Assembly: GCA_963700785.1 (NCBI GenBank)
Contig: CAVOYZ010000010.1
Location: 399,426-463,425, forward strand
Source of the DNA: CAXMST01 sp963700785
GTDB lineage: Bacteria > Actinomycetota > Thermoleophilia > Solirubrobacterales > 70-9
Reading direction: 5' to 3'
DNA length: 64,000 bases
The notes under the pieces were generated by a model. That model was given only the letters and a program-made list of their open reading frames with translations. It was not told where the DNA came from and did not search any database. This document shows, piece by piece, positions 40,114 through 49,044 of the stretch; position 1 is the stretch's first letter; the number at the start of each line of letters is the position of its first letter. The position numbers and the translations under genes were made by a program.

Positions 40114-41169
40114 CTAGGACTTGAACCCATAGGCCACGGCCAGCTCGTCGTCCTTCTCGGCGAGCAGCTCGGCCAGGTCGACCATCACCTTGCACTGCTT
40201 CCAGGTGGCGTCGTCCTGCATCTTGCCGTCGATCATGTGGACGCCCTTGCCGTCGGGGATCGCCTCGATCACCTTCTTCGCGAACAGCACCTCGTCGGGG
40301 TCGGGACTGAAGACCTTCTTCGCGATCTCGATCTGGACCGGGTGCAGGGACCAGGCGCCGACGCAGCCGAGCAGGAACGCCGCCCGGAACTGCGCCTCGC
40401 AGCCCTGGACGTCCTTGATGTCGCCGTAGGGGCCGTAGAAGGGCAGCAGGCCGGCGCTCGTGCAGGCATCGACCATGCGCGCGATCGAGTAGTGCCAGGG
40501 GTCCTGCTGGGCCGTCGCCCTCGGCGCCTCGGGATCGTCGGGATCGGGGTCGTTGATCACCAGGTAGCCGGGGTGCCCGCCGCCGACCCGGGTCGTCTTC
40601 ATCCGGCGCGAGGCGGCGAGGTCGGCCGGCCCGAAGCTCATCCCCTGCATGCGTGGCGAGGCGGTCGCTATCTCCTCGAGGTTGACCACCCCCTGTGCCG
40701 TCTCGAGGATCGCGTGGACGAGGATCGGGCGCTGCAGGCCGGCCTTCGCCTCGAGCTGGGCGAGCAGGCGATCGACGTAGTGGATGTCGGCGGCGCCCTC
40801 GACCTTGGGGACCATGATCACGTCGAGCTTCTGGCCGATCTCGGTGACCAGCGTGGTCAGGTCGTCGAGGACCCAGGGGCTCTCGAGCGAGTTGACGCGC
40901 GTCCACAGCTGCGTGTCGCCGAAGTCGACCCGGTTGGCGACCTCGACCAGACCCTCGCGGGCGGCGACCTTCTTGTCGACCGGGACCGCGTCCTCGAGGT
41001 TGCCGAGCAGGATGTCGGCCTGCTTCGCCATGTCGGGCACCTTGGCCGCCATCTTCTCGTTCGAGGCATCGAAGAAGTGGATCATCCGCGAGGGCGGGAA
41101 CGGCACCTCGGTCAGCGGAGTCGGCGCGCCGATCGCAAGCGGTTCGAAGAACTGGCGTGGATTTCTCAA
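40114..41169 (-). CDS. malyl-CoA/methylmalyl-CoA lyase family (HpcH/CitE type)
   Basis: A 351-residue TIM-barrel CoA lyase. DILLGNLEDAVPVDKKVAAREGLVEV carries the metal/substrate acid residues (given in parts: LGNLEDAVPVDKK), then WTRVNSLESPWVLDD, VIMVPKVEGAADIHYVDRL, HAILETAQGVVNLEEIA, MQGMSFGPADLAA and WSLHPVQIEIAK. In the EMC pathway this enzyme cleaves methylmalyl-CoA to glyoxylate and propionyl-CoA and makes malyl-CoA. The start is TTG 41169 with GGGAG four bases before; the longer frame upstream is not conserved. It is divergent from the acyl-CoA dehydrogenase gene. The precise substrate is inferred from the cluster. Confidence 0.8.
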   Translation of the reverse strand: MRNPRQFFEPLAIGAPTPLTEVPFPPSRMIHFFDASNEKMAAKVPDMAKQADILLGNLEDAVPVDKKVAAREGLVEVANRVDFGDTQLWTRVNSLESPWVLDDLTTLVTEIGQKLDVIMVPKVEGAADIHYVDRLLAQLEAKAGLQRPILVHAILETAQGVVNLEEIATASPRMQGMSFGPADLAASRRMKTTRVGGGHPGYLVINDPDPDDPEAPRATAQQDPWHYSIARMVDACTSAGLLPFYGPYGDIKDVQGCEAQFRAAFLLGCVGAWSLHPVQIEIAKKVFSPDPDEVLFAKKVIEAIPDGKGVHMIDGKMQDDATWKQCKVMVDLAELLAEKDDELAVAYGFKS

Positions 41170-41396
41170 GGGTCTCCCTGGCTCGGGGCTGGTCTGCGGG
41201 CGACAGTCTACGAATCCGCGGAGGCCCGGCACCGCAAACGGGCTCCTGCGCGACACCGGCTCGGCCGCCATCGGCCCCTGAGATGGTCCCGCACGGCTAT
41301 CCTTGATGACCGAGAGCGGCGTCCCGAAAGGCACTCAGGGGATTCGGGCGCCCATCGCGCTCTCTTTCCCAGTCAGCTATCCACGACCCAGGAGCC

Positions 41397-42608
41397 ATGG
41401 CCGTAGCTACCGCAACGTACGAAGAGAAGAACGACATCCAGAAGGACATCACCGAGATGGTCCGCCAGTTCGTCGACGAGCAGATCCTCCCCGTCGCCGA
41501 GGAGTACGACCACGAGGACAAGTTCCCGGAGCCGATCGTCGAGCAGATGAAGGAGCTCGGGCTGTTCGGGGTCACGATCCCCGAGGAGTACGGGGGCATG
41601 GGGCTCGACCTGACGACCTACACGATGATCGTCGAGGAGCTCTCGCGAGGCTGGATCTCGATCTCGGGCGTCGTCAACACGCACTTCATCGGCTCATATC
41701 TGCTGATGAAGTTCGGCACCGACGAGCAGAAGGACTACTTCCTGCCGAAGATGGCGACCGGCGAGATCCGTGCCGCCTTCTCGCTCTCCGAGCCGGAGGT
41801 CGGCTCGGACGTGCAGGGAATCAAGTCCACCGCGAAGCAGGACGGCGATGGCAACTGGGTCCTCGACGGCCAGAAGATGTGGGTCACGAACGGCTCCGGG
41901 TCCGGCGTCGTCTTCGTCCTCATGAAGTCCGACCCGAAGGCCGATCCGCCGCACTCCGGGATGACCTGCTTCATCACCGAGAAGGAGCCCTGGGCGGAGG
42001 TCAACGAGGGCGATTTCAAGGGCCTCACCGTTCCCCCGAAGATCAAGAAGATGGGCTACAAGGGCGTCGAGTCGACCGAGCTGGTCTACGACGGCTACGT
42101 CTGCCCGGCGGAGCGGATTCTCGGCGGTCCCGAGGGCGAGGGCAAGGGCTTCAGCCAGATGATGGACGCGCTCGAGGTGGGCCGGGTCAACGTCGCCGCC
42201 CGCGGCGTCGGGATCGCCCAGCGGGCGCTCGAGCTGGCGCTCCAGTACAGCCAGGAGCGGAAGACGTTCGGGAAGCCGATCGCCCAGCACCAGGCGATCC
42301 AGTTCAAGCTCGCCGACATGGCGACCAAGATCGAGGCGGCGCGGCTGGTGACGCTCAAGGCCGCCCGGATGAAGGACGCCGGCCAGCGGTCGGACCTCGA
42401 GGCCGGGATGGCGAAGCTGCTCGCCTCGGAGACCGGCAAGGAGTGCGTCGAGGACTGCTTCCGGATCCACGGCGGCTACGGCTACTCGAAGGAGTACGAG
42501 GTCGAGCGCCTGTACCGCGATGCGCCGCTGCTGCTGATCGGTGAGGGAACCTCCGAGATCCAGCGCATGGTGATCGGCAAGAAGCTGCTCCAGCGACACA
42601 AGATCTAG
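41397..42608 (+). CDS. acyl-CoA dehydrogenase, candidate methylsuccinyl-CoA dehydrogenase
   Basis: A 403-residue FAD acyl-CoA dehydrogenase. FAD/substrate motifs are AFSLSEPEVGSDVQG and KMWVTNGSGSGVVFVL; the C-terminal part has QERKTFGKPIAQHQAIQFKLADM and RIHGGYGYSKEYEVERLYRDA. The catalytic Glu is E383 in IGEGTSEIQRM. In the EMC pathway Mcd oxidises methylsuccinyl-CoA to mesaconyl-CoA. The proteobacterial Mcd is longer (about 550 residues), while this form has normal ACAD length. Assignment depends on the surrounding pathway genes. GGAG lies just before the ATG at 41397. Confidence 0.78.
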   Translation: MAVATATYEEKNDIQKDITEMVRQFVDEQILPVAEEYDHEDKFPEPIVEQMKELGLFGVTIPEEYGGMGLDLTTYTMIVEELSRGWISISGVVNTHFIGSYLLMKFGTDEQKDYFLPKMATGEIRAAFSLSEPEVGSDVQGIKSTAKQDGDGNWVLDGQKMWVTNGSGSGVVFVLMKSDPKADPPHSGMTCFITEKEPWAEVNEGDFKGLTVPPKIKKMGYKGVESTELVYDGYVCPAERILGGPEGEGKGFSQMMDALEVGRVNVAARGVGIAQRALELALQYSQERKTFGKPIAQHQAIQFKLADMATKIEAARLVTLKAARMKDAGQRSDLEAGMAKLLASETGKECVEDCFRIHGGYGYSKEYEVERLYRDAPLLLIGEGTSEIQRMVIGKKLLQRHKI

Positions 42609-42622
42609 GCGCGGCGTTTCTC

Positions 42623-42985
42623 ATGCCCCGGGCCCAGGACCTGATCGCGAGCGCCTACCGGATGCTGATCACCGAGCTACCCGCGCTCGACAAGCTGAAG
42701 CTGGTGATCCGCCTCGAGCTGCGCGGACGCGGCGACGTGCAGGTCTTCCGGGTCGCGACGCCCGGGCCGGAGATCGAGAAGCGCGACCCGGCGGATGCCC
42801 GGCTCGATGTCTCGATGCCGCGCTCGCAGTTCAACGAGCTGGCCGAGGACGGCGAGCTCGAGCACTGGCGCGAGGCGCTCGAGCACGGCCAGATCAAGGT
42901 CGGGGGCGACCCCGACGTGATCAAGCTGCTCGGCACCGTGATCGACAAGCACATGGCCCGGAGCCGGATCAAGCGGGTGCGCTGA
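42623..42985 (+). CDS. SCP2 sterol-carrier-like domain protein
   Basis: A 120-residue single-domain protein with the SCP2 pattern: LVIRLELRGRGDVQVFRVA, DARLDVSMPRSQFNELAEDG and ALEHGQIKVGGDPDVIKLLGTVI. Such domains bind acyl-CoA or lipids in the cytoplasm. It starts 14 bases after the dehydrogenase stop and is probably in its operon, which would suit delivery or buffering of a CoA ester. No catalytic residues. Confidence 0.75.
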   Translation: MPRAQDLIASAYRMLITELPALDKLKLVIRLELRGRGDVQVFRVATPGPEIEKRDPADARLDVSMPRSQFNELAEDGELEHWREALEHGQIKVGGDPDVIKLLGTVIDKHMARSRIKRVR

Positions 42986-43065
42986 GCCGTCGCCCGCGGC
43001 CGGGACGGCTAGGATCGCCGCTGCTCGTCCCAGCAACCAACCCGACCCGAGGGAGACTCGACTCG

Positions 43066-43548
43066 ATGAACAGGATCCGAACTCTGGCCGTGCTCGCCAC
43101 CGTGCTGCTCGCCGCCGGGCTGCTCGCGGCCTGCGGCGGCGACGACAAGGAGGACTACGCCAAGGAGGTCGAGAGCGTCCTCGAGCCGCTCGGCACCGAG
43201 CTGCAGACGCTCGGCACCGAGCTCAGCGCGGCGACCAACGAGGCCGGGCTGGTCGACGGTCTCAGCGCCGCGGAGTCGGAGATCGACAGCGCCGTCACCG
43301 AGCTCGAGTCGATCGACGTCCCCAGTGACGTCGAGCAGGTGAACCAGGACCTGATCACCGCGATCGCCGGGTTCGGGGATGAGCTGGCCAAGGTCCGGGA
43401 TGCGGCCGAGTCCGGCAACGCGGCCGCGCTTCAGACGCTGGCCCTGGCGCTGCCGAAGGTGGCCGATGCCTTCCAGGCGGAGCTGTCGAGAATCCAGCAG
43501 GCGGCGATCGACGCCGGCGTCCCGATCGAGGACCCGGGCACCAACTAG
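43066..43548 (+). CDS. small lipoprotein with helical domain
   Basis: A 160-residue protein with a lipoprotein signal ending LLAACGGDD and then an all-helical, Glu/Ala/Leu-rich region (for example YAKEVESVLEPLGTELQTLG) that looks like a coiled-coil bundle. Exported and lipid-anchored. The family is unknown; similar proteins are common in high-GC actinobacteria. It lies between the SCP2 and MaoC genes; whether it shares their transcript is uncertain because of 80- and 44-base gaps. Confidence 0.75.
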   Translation: MNRIRTLAVLATVLLAAGLLAACGGDDKEDYAKEVESVLEPLGTELQTLGTELSAATNEAGLVDGLSAAESEIDSAVTELESIDVPSDVEQVNQDLITAIAGFGDELAKVRDAAESGNAAALQTLALALPKVADAFQAELSRIQQAAIDAGVPIEDPGTN

Positions 43549-43592
43549 CCCCCGGCACCCGACCCGTCCCAGAACCACGATAAGAGGAGCAG

Positions 43593-44111
43593 ATGAGCGA
43601 CAACGACAACCACGTTCTGAGCACTGATCAGGCGGAGCGCGAGGCGTCCGGCGCCCACACCTACGGGCGCTACCTGGAGGAGTTCGAGGTCGGCGCGGTC
43701 TACGAGCACTGGCCGGCGAAGACGGTGACCGAGTCCGACGACCACCTGTTCTGCCTGATCACGATGAACCACCACCCGCTCCATCTCAACGACGTCTATG
43801 CGGCGGAGTCGCAGCAGGGTCAGAACGTGGTGGTCGGTCCGCTGGTCTACTCGCTGGCGCTGGGGATGTCGGTGAGCGACGTCTCCGGGAAGGCGATCGC
43901 CAACCTCGCGACCGAGGAGCTGAGCCACCCGAACCCGGTGTTTCACGGCGACACGCTGTACTGCGAGTCGGAGGTGCTCGAGGTACGGCCCTCGAAGTCG
44001 AAGCCGGATCGCGGCATCGTCAAGGTCCATACCCGCGTCTACAAGCAGGACAACACGCTGGTCGCCGAGTTCAAGCGGGCGGTGCTGATCCCGAAGAAGA
44101 ACCCCGGCTGA
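43593..44111 (+). CDS. MaoC-type hydratase, candidate mesaconyl-CoA hydratase
   Basis: A 172-residue single hot-dog protein. YGRYLEEFEVGAVYEHWPAK is the MaoC start, then TVTESDDHLFCLITMNHHPLHLNDVYA holds the catalytic Asp/His pair of R-specific hydratases, and VVVGPLVYSLALGMS follows. Mesaconyl-CoA hydratase (Mch) makes methylmalyl-CoA in the EMC pathway; in proteobacteria it is a double-length protein, whereas actinobacteria carry a single-domain form, as seen here. Clear ribosome site AGAGGAG before the ATG at 43593. Assignment rests on the cluster. Confidence 0.78.
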   Translation: MSDNDNHVLSTDQAEREASGAHTYGRYLEEFEVGAVYEHWPAKTVTESDDHLFCLITMNHHPLHLNDVYAAESQQGQNVVVGPLVYSLALGMSVSDVSGKAIANLATEELSHPNPVFHGDTLYCESEVLEVRPSKSKPDRGIVKVHTRVYKQDNTLVAEFKRAVLIPKKNPG

Positions 44112-44123
44112 TCGGTCGCGCCG

Positions 44124-44800
44124 ATGGCTGACCCCTACGCGGCGCGGAGCGGAGATCTGGCGCCGGTTGGCGAGCGGCCGACGGCAGCGCGGCGCTCGCG
44201 AGCCTGATCGCAGGTCGCGGCGGCGCGGCGGTTGGCGATCTCGAAGCGGCCGCCGATCTCGGTGCCGGCGACGAGCTCAGCTGCGTTGCGGTCGTGGTCG
44301 CCGACGACGGCCTGCTGCCGCCGATCGCCCGGCTCGGGGCACCGCTGGCGGCGGTGCTGCTGATCGGGCCCGGCGACGGCGCGAGCGCGGCCGAGGCCGC
44401 CGCCGCCCGCCTCGAGACGGTCGCGGCCCCGCTGCTCCTGCTCAAGGAGGGGATCGTCGCCGGCCCGGCGGGCAGGCCCGGAGCGTTCCCGGTCGAGCCC
44501 TCGCTGAGCGAGCTGTTGCTCGGCGCCGCGCTCGACGAGCGGATCGTCTGGGAGTCCGACCCGGACTTCGGATACGAGGTCGCGGCCGACGTGCCCGGGG
44601 TCGATCGGCCTGCGGCCGATGCGCTCTGTCCACGGCTGCTCTACGCGGCCGCCGATCGCGTCTACGAGCACGCCGATCTGGTCGTCGGCTACAAGCGCCT
44701 GCGGCACGAGCGGCTGGCGGCGATCGGGTGCATCGATTCGGAGCTGCTCGCGGCGACCGGCTGGCCGATCCAGTCAACGGGCCAGAGCTGGAAGGACTGA
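44124..44800 (+). pseudogene. unassigned protein with weak ATP-PEP-carboxykinase-like segments, one frameshift
   Basis: The ATG at 44124 opens ADPYAARSGDLAPVGERP in one frame. From about 44180 coding sequence continues in another frame (DGSAALASLIAGRGGAAVG to the stop at 44798). That frame has no start codon before 44294, so one base is probably missing near 44178. Total about 225 residues. VVADDGLLPPIARL and PDFGYEVAADVPGVDRPAA faintly resemble segments of ATP-dependent PEP carboxykinase (VLPPIARL, FGFEVPxxVPGV), but the P-loop and metal site are absent. It could be an unrelated protein. It follows the hydratase gene by 12 bases. Confidence 0.5.
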
Positions 44801-44808
44801 TCGACGCC

Positions 44809-45294
44809 GTGCAGCGCCTCGGGCGGCGCAGCGAGCTGGCGATCGACGCCGACGCGGCCTGGGCCCGAGCGACGAGCCTCGAGGGCATCAACGCCGAGCT
44901 GATGCCGATCGTGCGGATGACGATGCCGCGACGCGTTCGCGGGCTCGACGTCAGTGCCTTCCCGGTCGGAGAGCCGATCGGCCGCAGCTGGATCCTCCTG
45001 CTCGGTTTGATCCCGGTCGACTACGACGACCTCTGCCTGGTCGAGCTCGAGCCGCCGCGGCGGTTTCTCGAGCGCTCGCGAACCCTGGCCTTCTCGGTCT
45101 GGGAGCACGAGCGGCTGATCGAGCCCCTGCCCGGCGGAGGCAGCGCGATCTCCGATCACCTCGCCTTCGAGCTCAAGCCCCTGCTACGCCGGGTCCCCGG
45201 TGCCGCAGCACTCGCCCGGGCGATCGTCGGCGTCCTCTTCAGCCACCGGCATCGGCGCCTGCGGGATACTGCCCGGCATGAGCAACACGCCTGA
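44809..45294 (+). CDS. SRPBCC-fold protein of unknown function
   Basis: A 161-residue protein with an SRPBCC (START-like) pattern: ELAIDADAAWARATSLEGINAELMP, RSWILLLGLIPVDYDDLCLVEL, FLERSRTLAFSVWEHERLI and ISDHLAFELKP. Such proteins bind hydrophobic ligands. Start chosen as GTG 44809, nine bases after the previous stop; GGAAGGA is at some distance upstream. The gene overlaps the start of the M42 peptidase gene by 17 bases. Function unknown. Confidence 0.65.
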   Translation: MQRLGRRSELAIDADAAWARATSLEGINAELMPIVRMTMPRRVRGLDVSAFPVGEPIGRSWILLLGLIPVDYDDLCLVELEPPRRFLERSRTLAFSVWEHERLIEPLPGGGSAISDHLAFELKPLLRRVPGAAALARAIVGVLFSHRHRRLRDTARHEQHA

Positions 45295-46336
45295 GCTTCT
45301 CGACGCCCTGCTCCGGGTTCCCGCTCCCTCCGGTTACGAGGGGCCCGCCGCCGCCGTCTGGCGCGATGCCGCCGGCTTCGCCGAGGTCAGCGTCGATGCG
45401 CTCGGCTCGACCGTCGCGCGGGTCCCGGGTTCCAACGGCGATGCGCCGACCTTCGCGGTCGTCGGCCACATCGATGAGATCGGCCTGGTCGTCACCCACA
45501 TCGACGACGAGGGCTTTCTCTGGTTCGGGCCGATCGGCGGCTGGGATCCGCAGATCCTGGTCGGCCAGCGGGTGGTGATCGCCGGGCGTGACCGCGAGCT
45601 CGCCGGGGTGCTCGGCAAGAAGCCGATCCACCTGCTCAAGGACGAGCAGCGCAAGCAGGTGGCGAAGGTCTCCGACATGCACATCGACATCGGCGCCGCC
45701 GATCGCGACGAGGCCGAGGGCCTGGTCCGGGTCGGCGACCCCGCGGTGATCGCGGCGGAGCCGCTGGAGCTGCCGAACGGCCGGCTGGCCTCGCGGTCGC
45801 TCGACAACCGGCTCGGCTCCTACGTCGCCCTCGAGGTCGCCCGCAGGGTGGCGGAGGACGGGGGCACGGCCGCATCGGTCGCCGGGGTCGCCGCCGTCCA
45901 GGAGGAGATCACGATGGCCGGCTCACGGACGACCGCGTTCGCGGTCGATCCCGACGTCGCGGTGGCCGTCGACGTCACCCACGCGACCGATGCGCCGGGA
46001 ATCGACAAGAAGGAGAACGGCGACCACGCGCTCGGCTCCGGTCCGGTGATCGGCCGCGGCTCGACCCTGAACCCGGCGGTGACGAAGCTCCTGATCGAGA
46101 CGGCCGAGGCCGAGGCCATCGAGCACACGCTCGAGGCGTCGGGCCGCCACACCGGCACCGACGCCGATGCGATTCAGATCGCCCGCGCCGGGATCGCCAC
46201 CGGTCTGGTCTCGATCCCGCTCCGCTACATGCACTCGACCGTCGAGCTGGTCCAGCTCTCCGATGTCGAGGCGGTGATCCGCCTGCTGGTCGCGGTCGCC
46301 GGCAGGATCGGCCCCGACAGCGACTTCACCCGCTGA
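45278..46336 (+). CDS. M42 family metallopeptidase (glutamyl aminopeptidase-like)
   Basis: A 352-residue M42 peptidase. Metal and catalytic positions: His in VVGHIDEIGLVV, Asp in SRSLDNRLGSYVAL, the paired Glu in VQEEITMAGS, Asp in AVDVTHATD, and His in MHSTVELV. Such TET-type aminopeptidases form large dodecamers and trim peptides from the proteasome or other proteases. The start at 45278 (MSNTPELLDALLRVPAPSGYEG) is supported by family similarity beginning at once. Full length. Confidence 0.92.
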   Translation: MSNTPELLDALLRVPAPSGYEGPAAAVWRDAAGFAEVSVDALGSTVARVPGSNGDAPTFAVVGHIDEIGLVVTHIDDEGFLWFGPIGGWDPQILVGQRVVIAGRDRELAGVLGKKPIHLLKDEQRKQVAKVSDMHIDIGAADRDEAEGLVRVGDPAVIAAEPLELPNGRLASRSLDNRLGSYVALEVARRVAEDGGTAASVAGVAAVQEEITMAGSRTTAFAVDPDVAVAVDVTHATDAPGIDKKENGDHALGSGPVIGRGSTLNPAVTKLLIETAEAEAIEHTLEASGRHTGTDADAIQIARAGIATGLVSIPLRYMHSTVELVQLSDVEAVIRLLVAVAGRIGPDSDFTR

Positions 46337-46358
46337 GCGCGCCGTCCGGCGTCGGTGG

Positions 46359-46928
46359 TCAGTGGGCCTCGTCGGAGGCGTGCGCCGGCGGGCGCGACTC
46401 CTCGGCCAGCGAGGTGATCTCGAGCAGTCCCCGCGAGGCCTCCTCGAGCACGTCGCTGGCCTCGTTCGCCGAGCGCGCGTAGAGCTCGACCAGGAGGTGG
46501 ATCACGATCCGCTCCTCCTCGTGCTTGTGGAAGCGCACGTGGGTGAAGAACTCGCGGGTGCCGGCCTCGCCGAACGCCCCGAAGGTGAGGCTGTCGGCAG
46601 CGTCGGGCCCGGCGCAGACCTCGACCAGGTCCTGGTCGACGGCGACCGTGCAGGAGGCGACCCAGGGGGTGCCCGCCACCAGTCGCTCCCAGCGGTCCTC
46701 GAGCGGGACGACGCGACCCTCCTCGATGCCGAGATGCGGCTGATCGTGCATGCAGTCGAGACACTGCACGACCGCCTCCTGGACCTCCTCGACCCGCTCG
46801 GCGGGCTCGCCGCTCTCGGGGTCGATCCGCAGGATCGCGTCGTAGTGGACCTGAGCCTCGAGCCGCTGTGACCAGCATCGGTAGCAGCGGAGCCAGGCGC
46901 TGCGCTCCGGGTTGGCCTGCTCGCTCAT
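46359..46928 (-). CDS. conserved-looking protein with two CxxC pairs, downstream of ethylmalonyl-CoA mutase
   Basis: A 189-residue soluble protein. Cys15/Cys18 (RCYRCW) and Cys56/Cys59 (QCLDCM) could bind one zinc ion in a split ribbon around the strand AQVHYDAILRID. The remainder is beta-rich then helical (VELYARSANEASDVLEEASRG). No named family is recognised. It is 46 bases after the mutase gene on the same strand and so is probably co-transcribed with it, which raises the question of a role in the pathway. Confidence 0.7.
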   Translation of the reverse strand: MSEQANPERSAWLRCYRCWSQRLEAQVHYDAILRIDPESGEPAERVEEVQEAVVQCLDCMHDQPHLGIEEGRVVPLEDRWERLVAGTPWVASCTVAVDQDLVEVCAGPDAADSLTFGAFGEAGTREFFTHVRFHKHEEERIVIHLLVELYARSANEASDVLEEASRGLLEITSLAEESRPPAHASDEAH

Positions 46929-46974
46929 CGCTCACATTGTGGCGATTGCAGGCGTCCGCCGAACCGCGGCCCCA

Positions 46975-48969
46975 CTAGGCTGGTTGGGGGTCACCGGCGC
47001 GCTCGCCGACGAGCGCGGCGATGTCGCCCATGATCCGGTTCAGGTCGAAGTCCTTGGGTGTGTATACGCGGGCAATCCCGCGCTCGAGCAGGACCCGCTC
47101 GTCAGCCGGCGGGATGATCCCGCCGACGACCACCGGCACCTCGACCCCGGCCGCCGCCAGCAGCTCGACGACCCGGGGCACCAGCTCCAGATGCGAGCCG
47201 GAGAGGATCGAGAGGCCGACCACGTCGGCGTCCTCCTGCAGCGCCGATGAGGCGATCTCCTCGGGCGTTAGCCGGATGCCCTGATAGACGACCTCCATGC
47301 CGACGTCCTTGGCCCGGACCGCGATCTGCTCGGCGCCGTTGGAGTGCCCGTCGAGCCCGGGCTTGGCGACGAGGATCCTGATCGGATGGCCGATCGCCCC
47401 CGAGACCTCGTCGACGACCGCGCGCACCGCCTTCAGCAGGTCGGCGTTGCCGCCGGTGGCCGAGCCGTCGACCCCGGTCGGCCCCCGGTAGGCGCCGAAC
47501 ACCTCGCGCAGGGTCTGCGCCCACTCCCCGGTGGTCGCCCCGGCCCTGGCAGCGGCGATCGTCGGCTCCATCAGGTTTGCCGACTCGTCCGCCGCGGCGG
47601 CGGCGAGCTCGGCCAAGGCGGCCTCGACGGCGGCGCCGTCCCGCTCCTCCCGCCACTGCTCGAGCGCCGCGATCCGCTCGCGCTCGACCGCGGGGTCGGG
47701 GGTGAGGATGCCGCCGTCTTCGCCGACGGTCAGCGGCGAGTCCTCGGTCTCGGTGAAGCAGTTCTGGCCGATCACCTTGAGATCGCCGGCCTCGATCCGC
47801 GCGACCCGCTCGCGATGGGATTCGACCAGGCGGGCCTTCATGTAGGGGACCGCCTCGACCGCGCCACCCTGCTCGGCGACGACCGCCATCTCCTCCCGGG
47901 CTCCGTCGATCAGCTCGCCGACCAGGCCGTCCATCACCTTCGACCCCTCGAAGATGTCGGGGTAGTCGAGCAGGTCGGTCTCCTCGGCGAGGATCTGCTG
48001 GATGCGGAGTGACCACTGCTGATCCCACGGCCTCGGCAGGCCGAGCGCCTCGTTCCAGGCGGGGAGCTGGATCGCGCGGGCACGGGCGCCGCGACCAAGC
48101 GTCACGGCGAGCGCCTCGAGCACGATCCGCGGCACGTTGTTCTCCGGCTGCGCCTCGGTCAGCCCGAGCGAGTTGACCTGTACGCCGTAGCGCATCCGCA
48201 GCAGCTTCTCGTCGGTGACGCCGTAGCGCTCGCGGCCCAGCTCCTCCCAGAGGACCCCCATCGCGCGGAGCTTGGCGTGCTCCTCGATGAAGCGGATGCC
48301 GGCGTTGACGAAGAAGCTGATCCGCCCGAAGACCCTGGGGAAGTCGGCCTCGGAGACCTGGCCCCGCTCGCGAACCGCGTCGAGCACCGCGATCGCGTTC
48401 GAGAGCGAGTAGGCGATCTCCTGGACCGGCGTGGCGCCGGCCTCCTGCAGGTGGTAGCTGCAGATGTTGATCGGGTTCCAGCGCGGGATCTCGTTGACCG
48501 TGAACGAGACCATGTCGGCGATCAGGCGCATCGACGGGCCCGGCGGGAACGCGTAGGTGCCGCGTGAGAGGTACTCCTTGATGATGTCGTTCTGGGTGGT
48601 GCCGCTGAGCGCCTCGCGGTCGACGCCCTGCTCGTCGGCGACCGCGACGTAGAGGCCGAGCAGCCAGGCGGCGGTCGCGTTGATCGTCATCGAGGTGTTC
48701 ATCTCGCCGAGCGGAATCCCGTCGACGAGCGTCTCCATGTCACCGCGGTGGACGACCGAGACGCCGACCTTGCCGACCTCGCCCCGGGCGAGCTCCGCGT
48801 CGGGGTCGTAGCCGGTCTGGGTCGGCAGGTCGAAGGCGATCGAGAGGCCGGTCTGACCCTTGGCGAGGTTCTTCCGGTAGAGCTCGTTCGACCGCCGCGC
48901 GTCGGAGTGGCCCGCGTAGGTGCGCATCACCCACGGCCGGTCCCGCTGCTCGAGGCGGTGTTCGCTCAT
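46975..48969 (-). CDS. ecm: ethylmalonyl-CoA mutase (B12-dependent)
   Basis: A 664-residue cobalamin-dependent mutase that converts ethylmalonyl-CoA to methylsuccinyl-CoA. It differs from methylmalonyl-CoA mutase at diagnostic points: PWVMRTYAGHSDARRSN, SIAFDLPTQTGYDPD (MCM has THRGYDSD), and the B12 domain KPGLDGHSNGAEQIA (MCM has DGHDRGAKVIA), with His as lower cobalt ligand. The substrate TIM barrel occupies about 1-420 and the B12-binding Rossmann domain about 525-655. Single polypeptide of normal length. It starts at ATG 48969. It is a marker gene of the EMC pathway. Confidence 0.93.
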   Translation of the reverse strand: MSEHRLEQRDRPWVMRTYAGHSDARRSNELYRKNLAKGQTGLSIAFDLPTQTGYDPDAELARGEVGKVGVSVVHRGDMETLVDGIPLGEMNTSMTINATAAWLLGLYVAVADEQGVDREALSGTTQNDIIKEYLSRGTYAFPPGPSMRLIADMVSFTVNEIPRWNPINICSYHLQEAGATPVQEIAYSLSNAIAVLDAVRERGQVSEADFPRVFGRISFFVNAGIRFIEEHAKLRAMGVLWEELGRERYGVTDEKLLRMRYGVQVNSLGLTEAQPENNVPRIVLEALAVTLGRGARARAIQLPAWNEALGLPRPWDQQWSLRIQQILAEETDLLDYPDIFEGSKVMDGLVGELIDGAREEMAVVAEQGGAVEAVPYMKARLVESHRERVARIEAGDLKVIGQNCFTETEDSPLTVGEDGGILTPDPAVERERIAALEQWREERDGAAVEAALAELAAAAADESANLMEPTIAAARAGATTGEWAQTLREVFGAYRGPTGVDGSATGGNADLLKAVRAVVDEVSGAIGHPIRILVAKPGLDGHSNGAEQIAVRAKDVGMEVVYQGIRLTPEEIASSALQEDADVVGLSILSGSHLELVPRVVELLAAAGVEVPVVVGGIIPPADERVLLERGIARVYTPKDFDLNRIMGDIAALVGERAGDPQPA

Positions 48970-49044
48970 CGGCTCAATTCTAAAGCCCGGCGGAAAACCG
49001 CAGCGGCGGGGCGCGGTCCCCCCGGCTGGGAAGATTCGCGCTCG

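Noticed and set aside
46975..48969. Methylmalonyl-CoA mutase
   Set aside because: The TQTGYDPD and DGHSNGAEQIA motifs are those of ethylmalonyl-CoA mutase and differ from the methylmalonyl enzyme.
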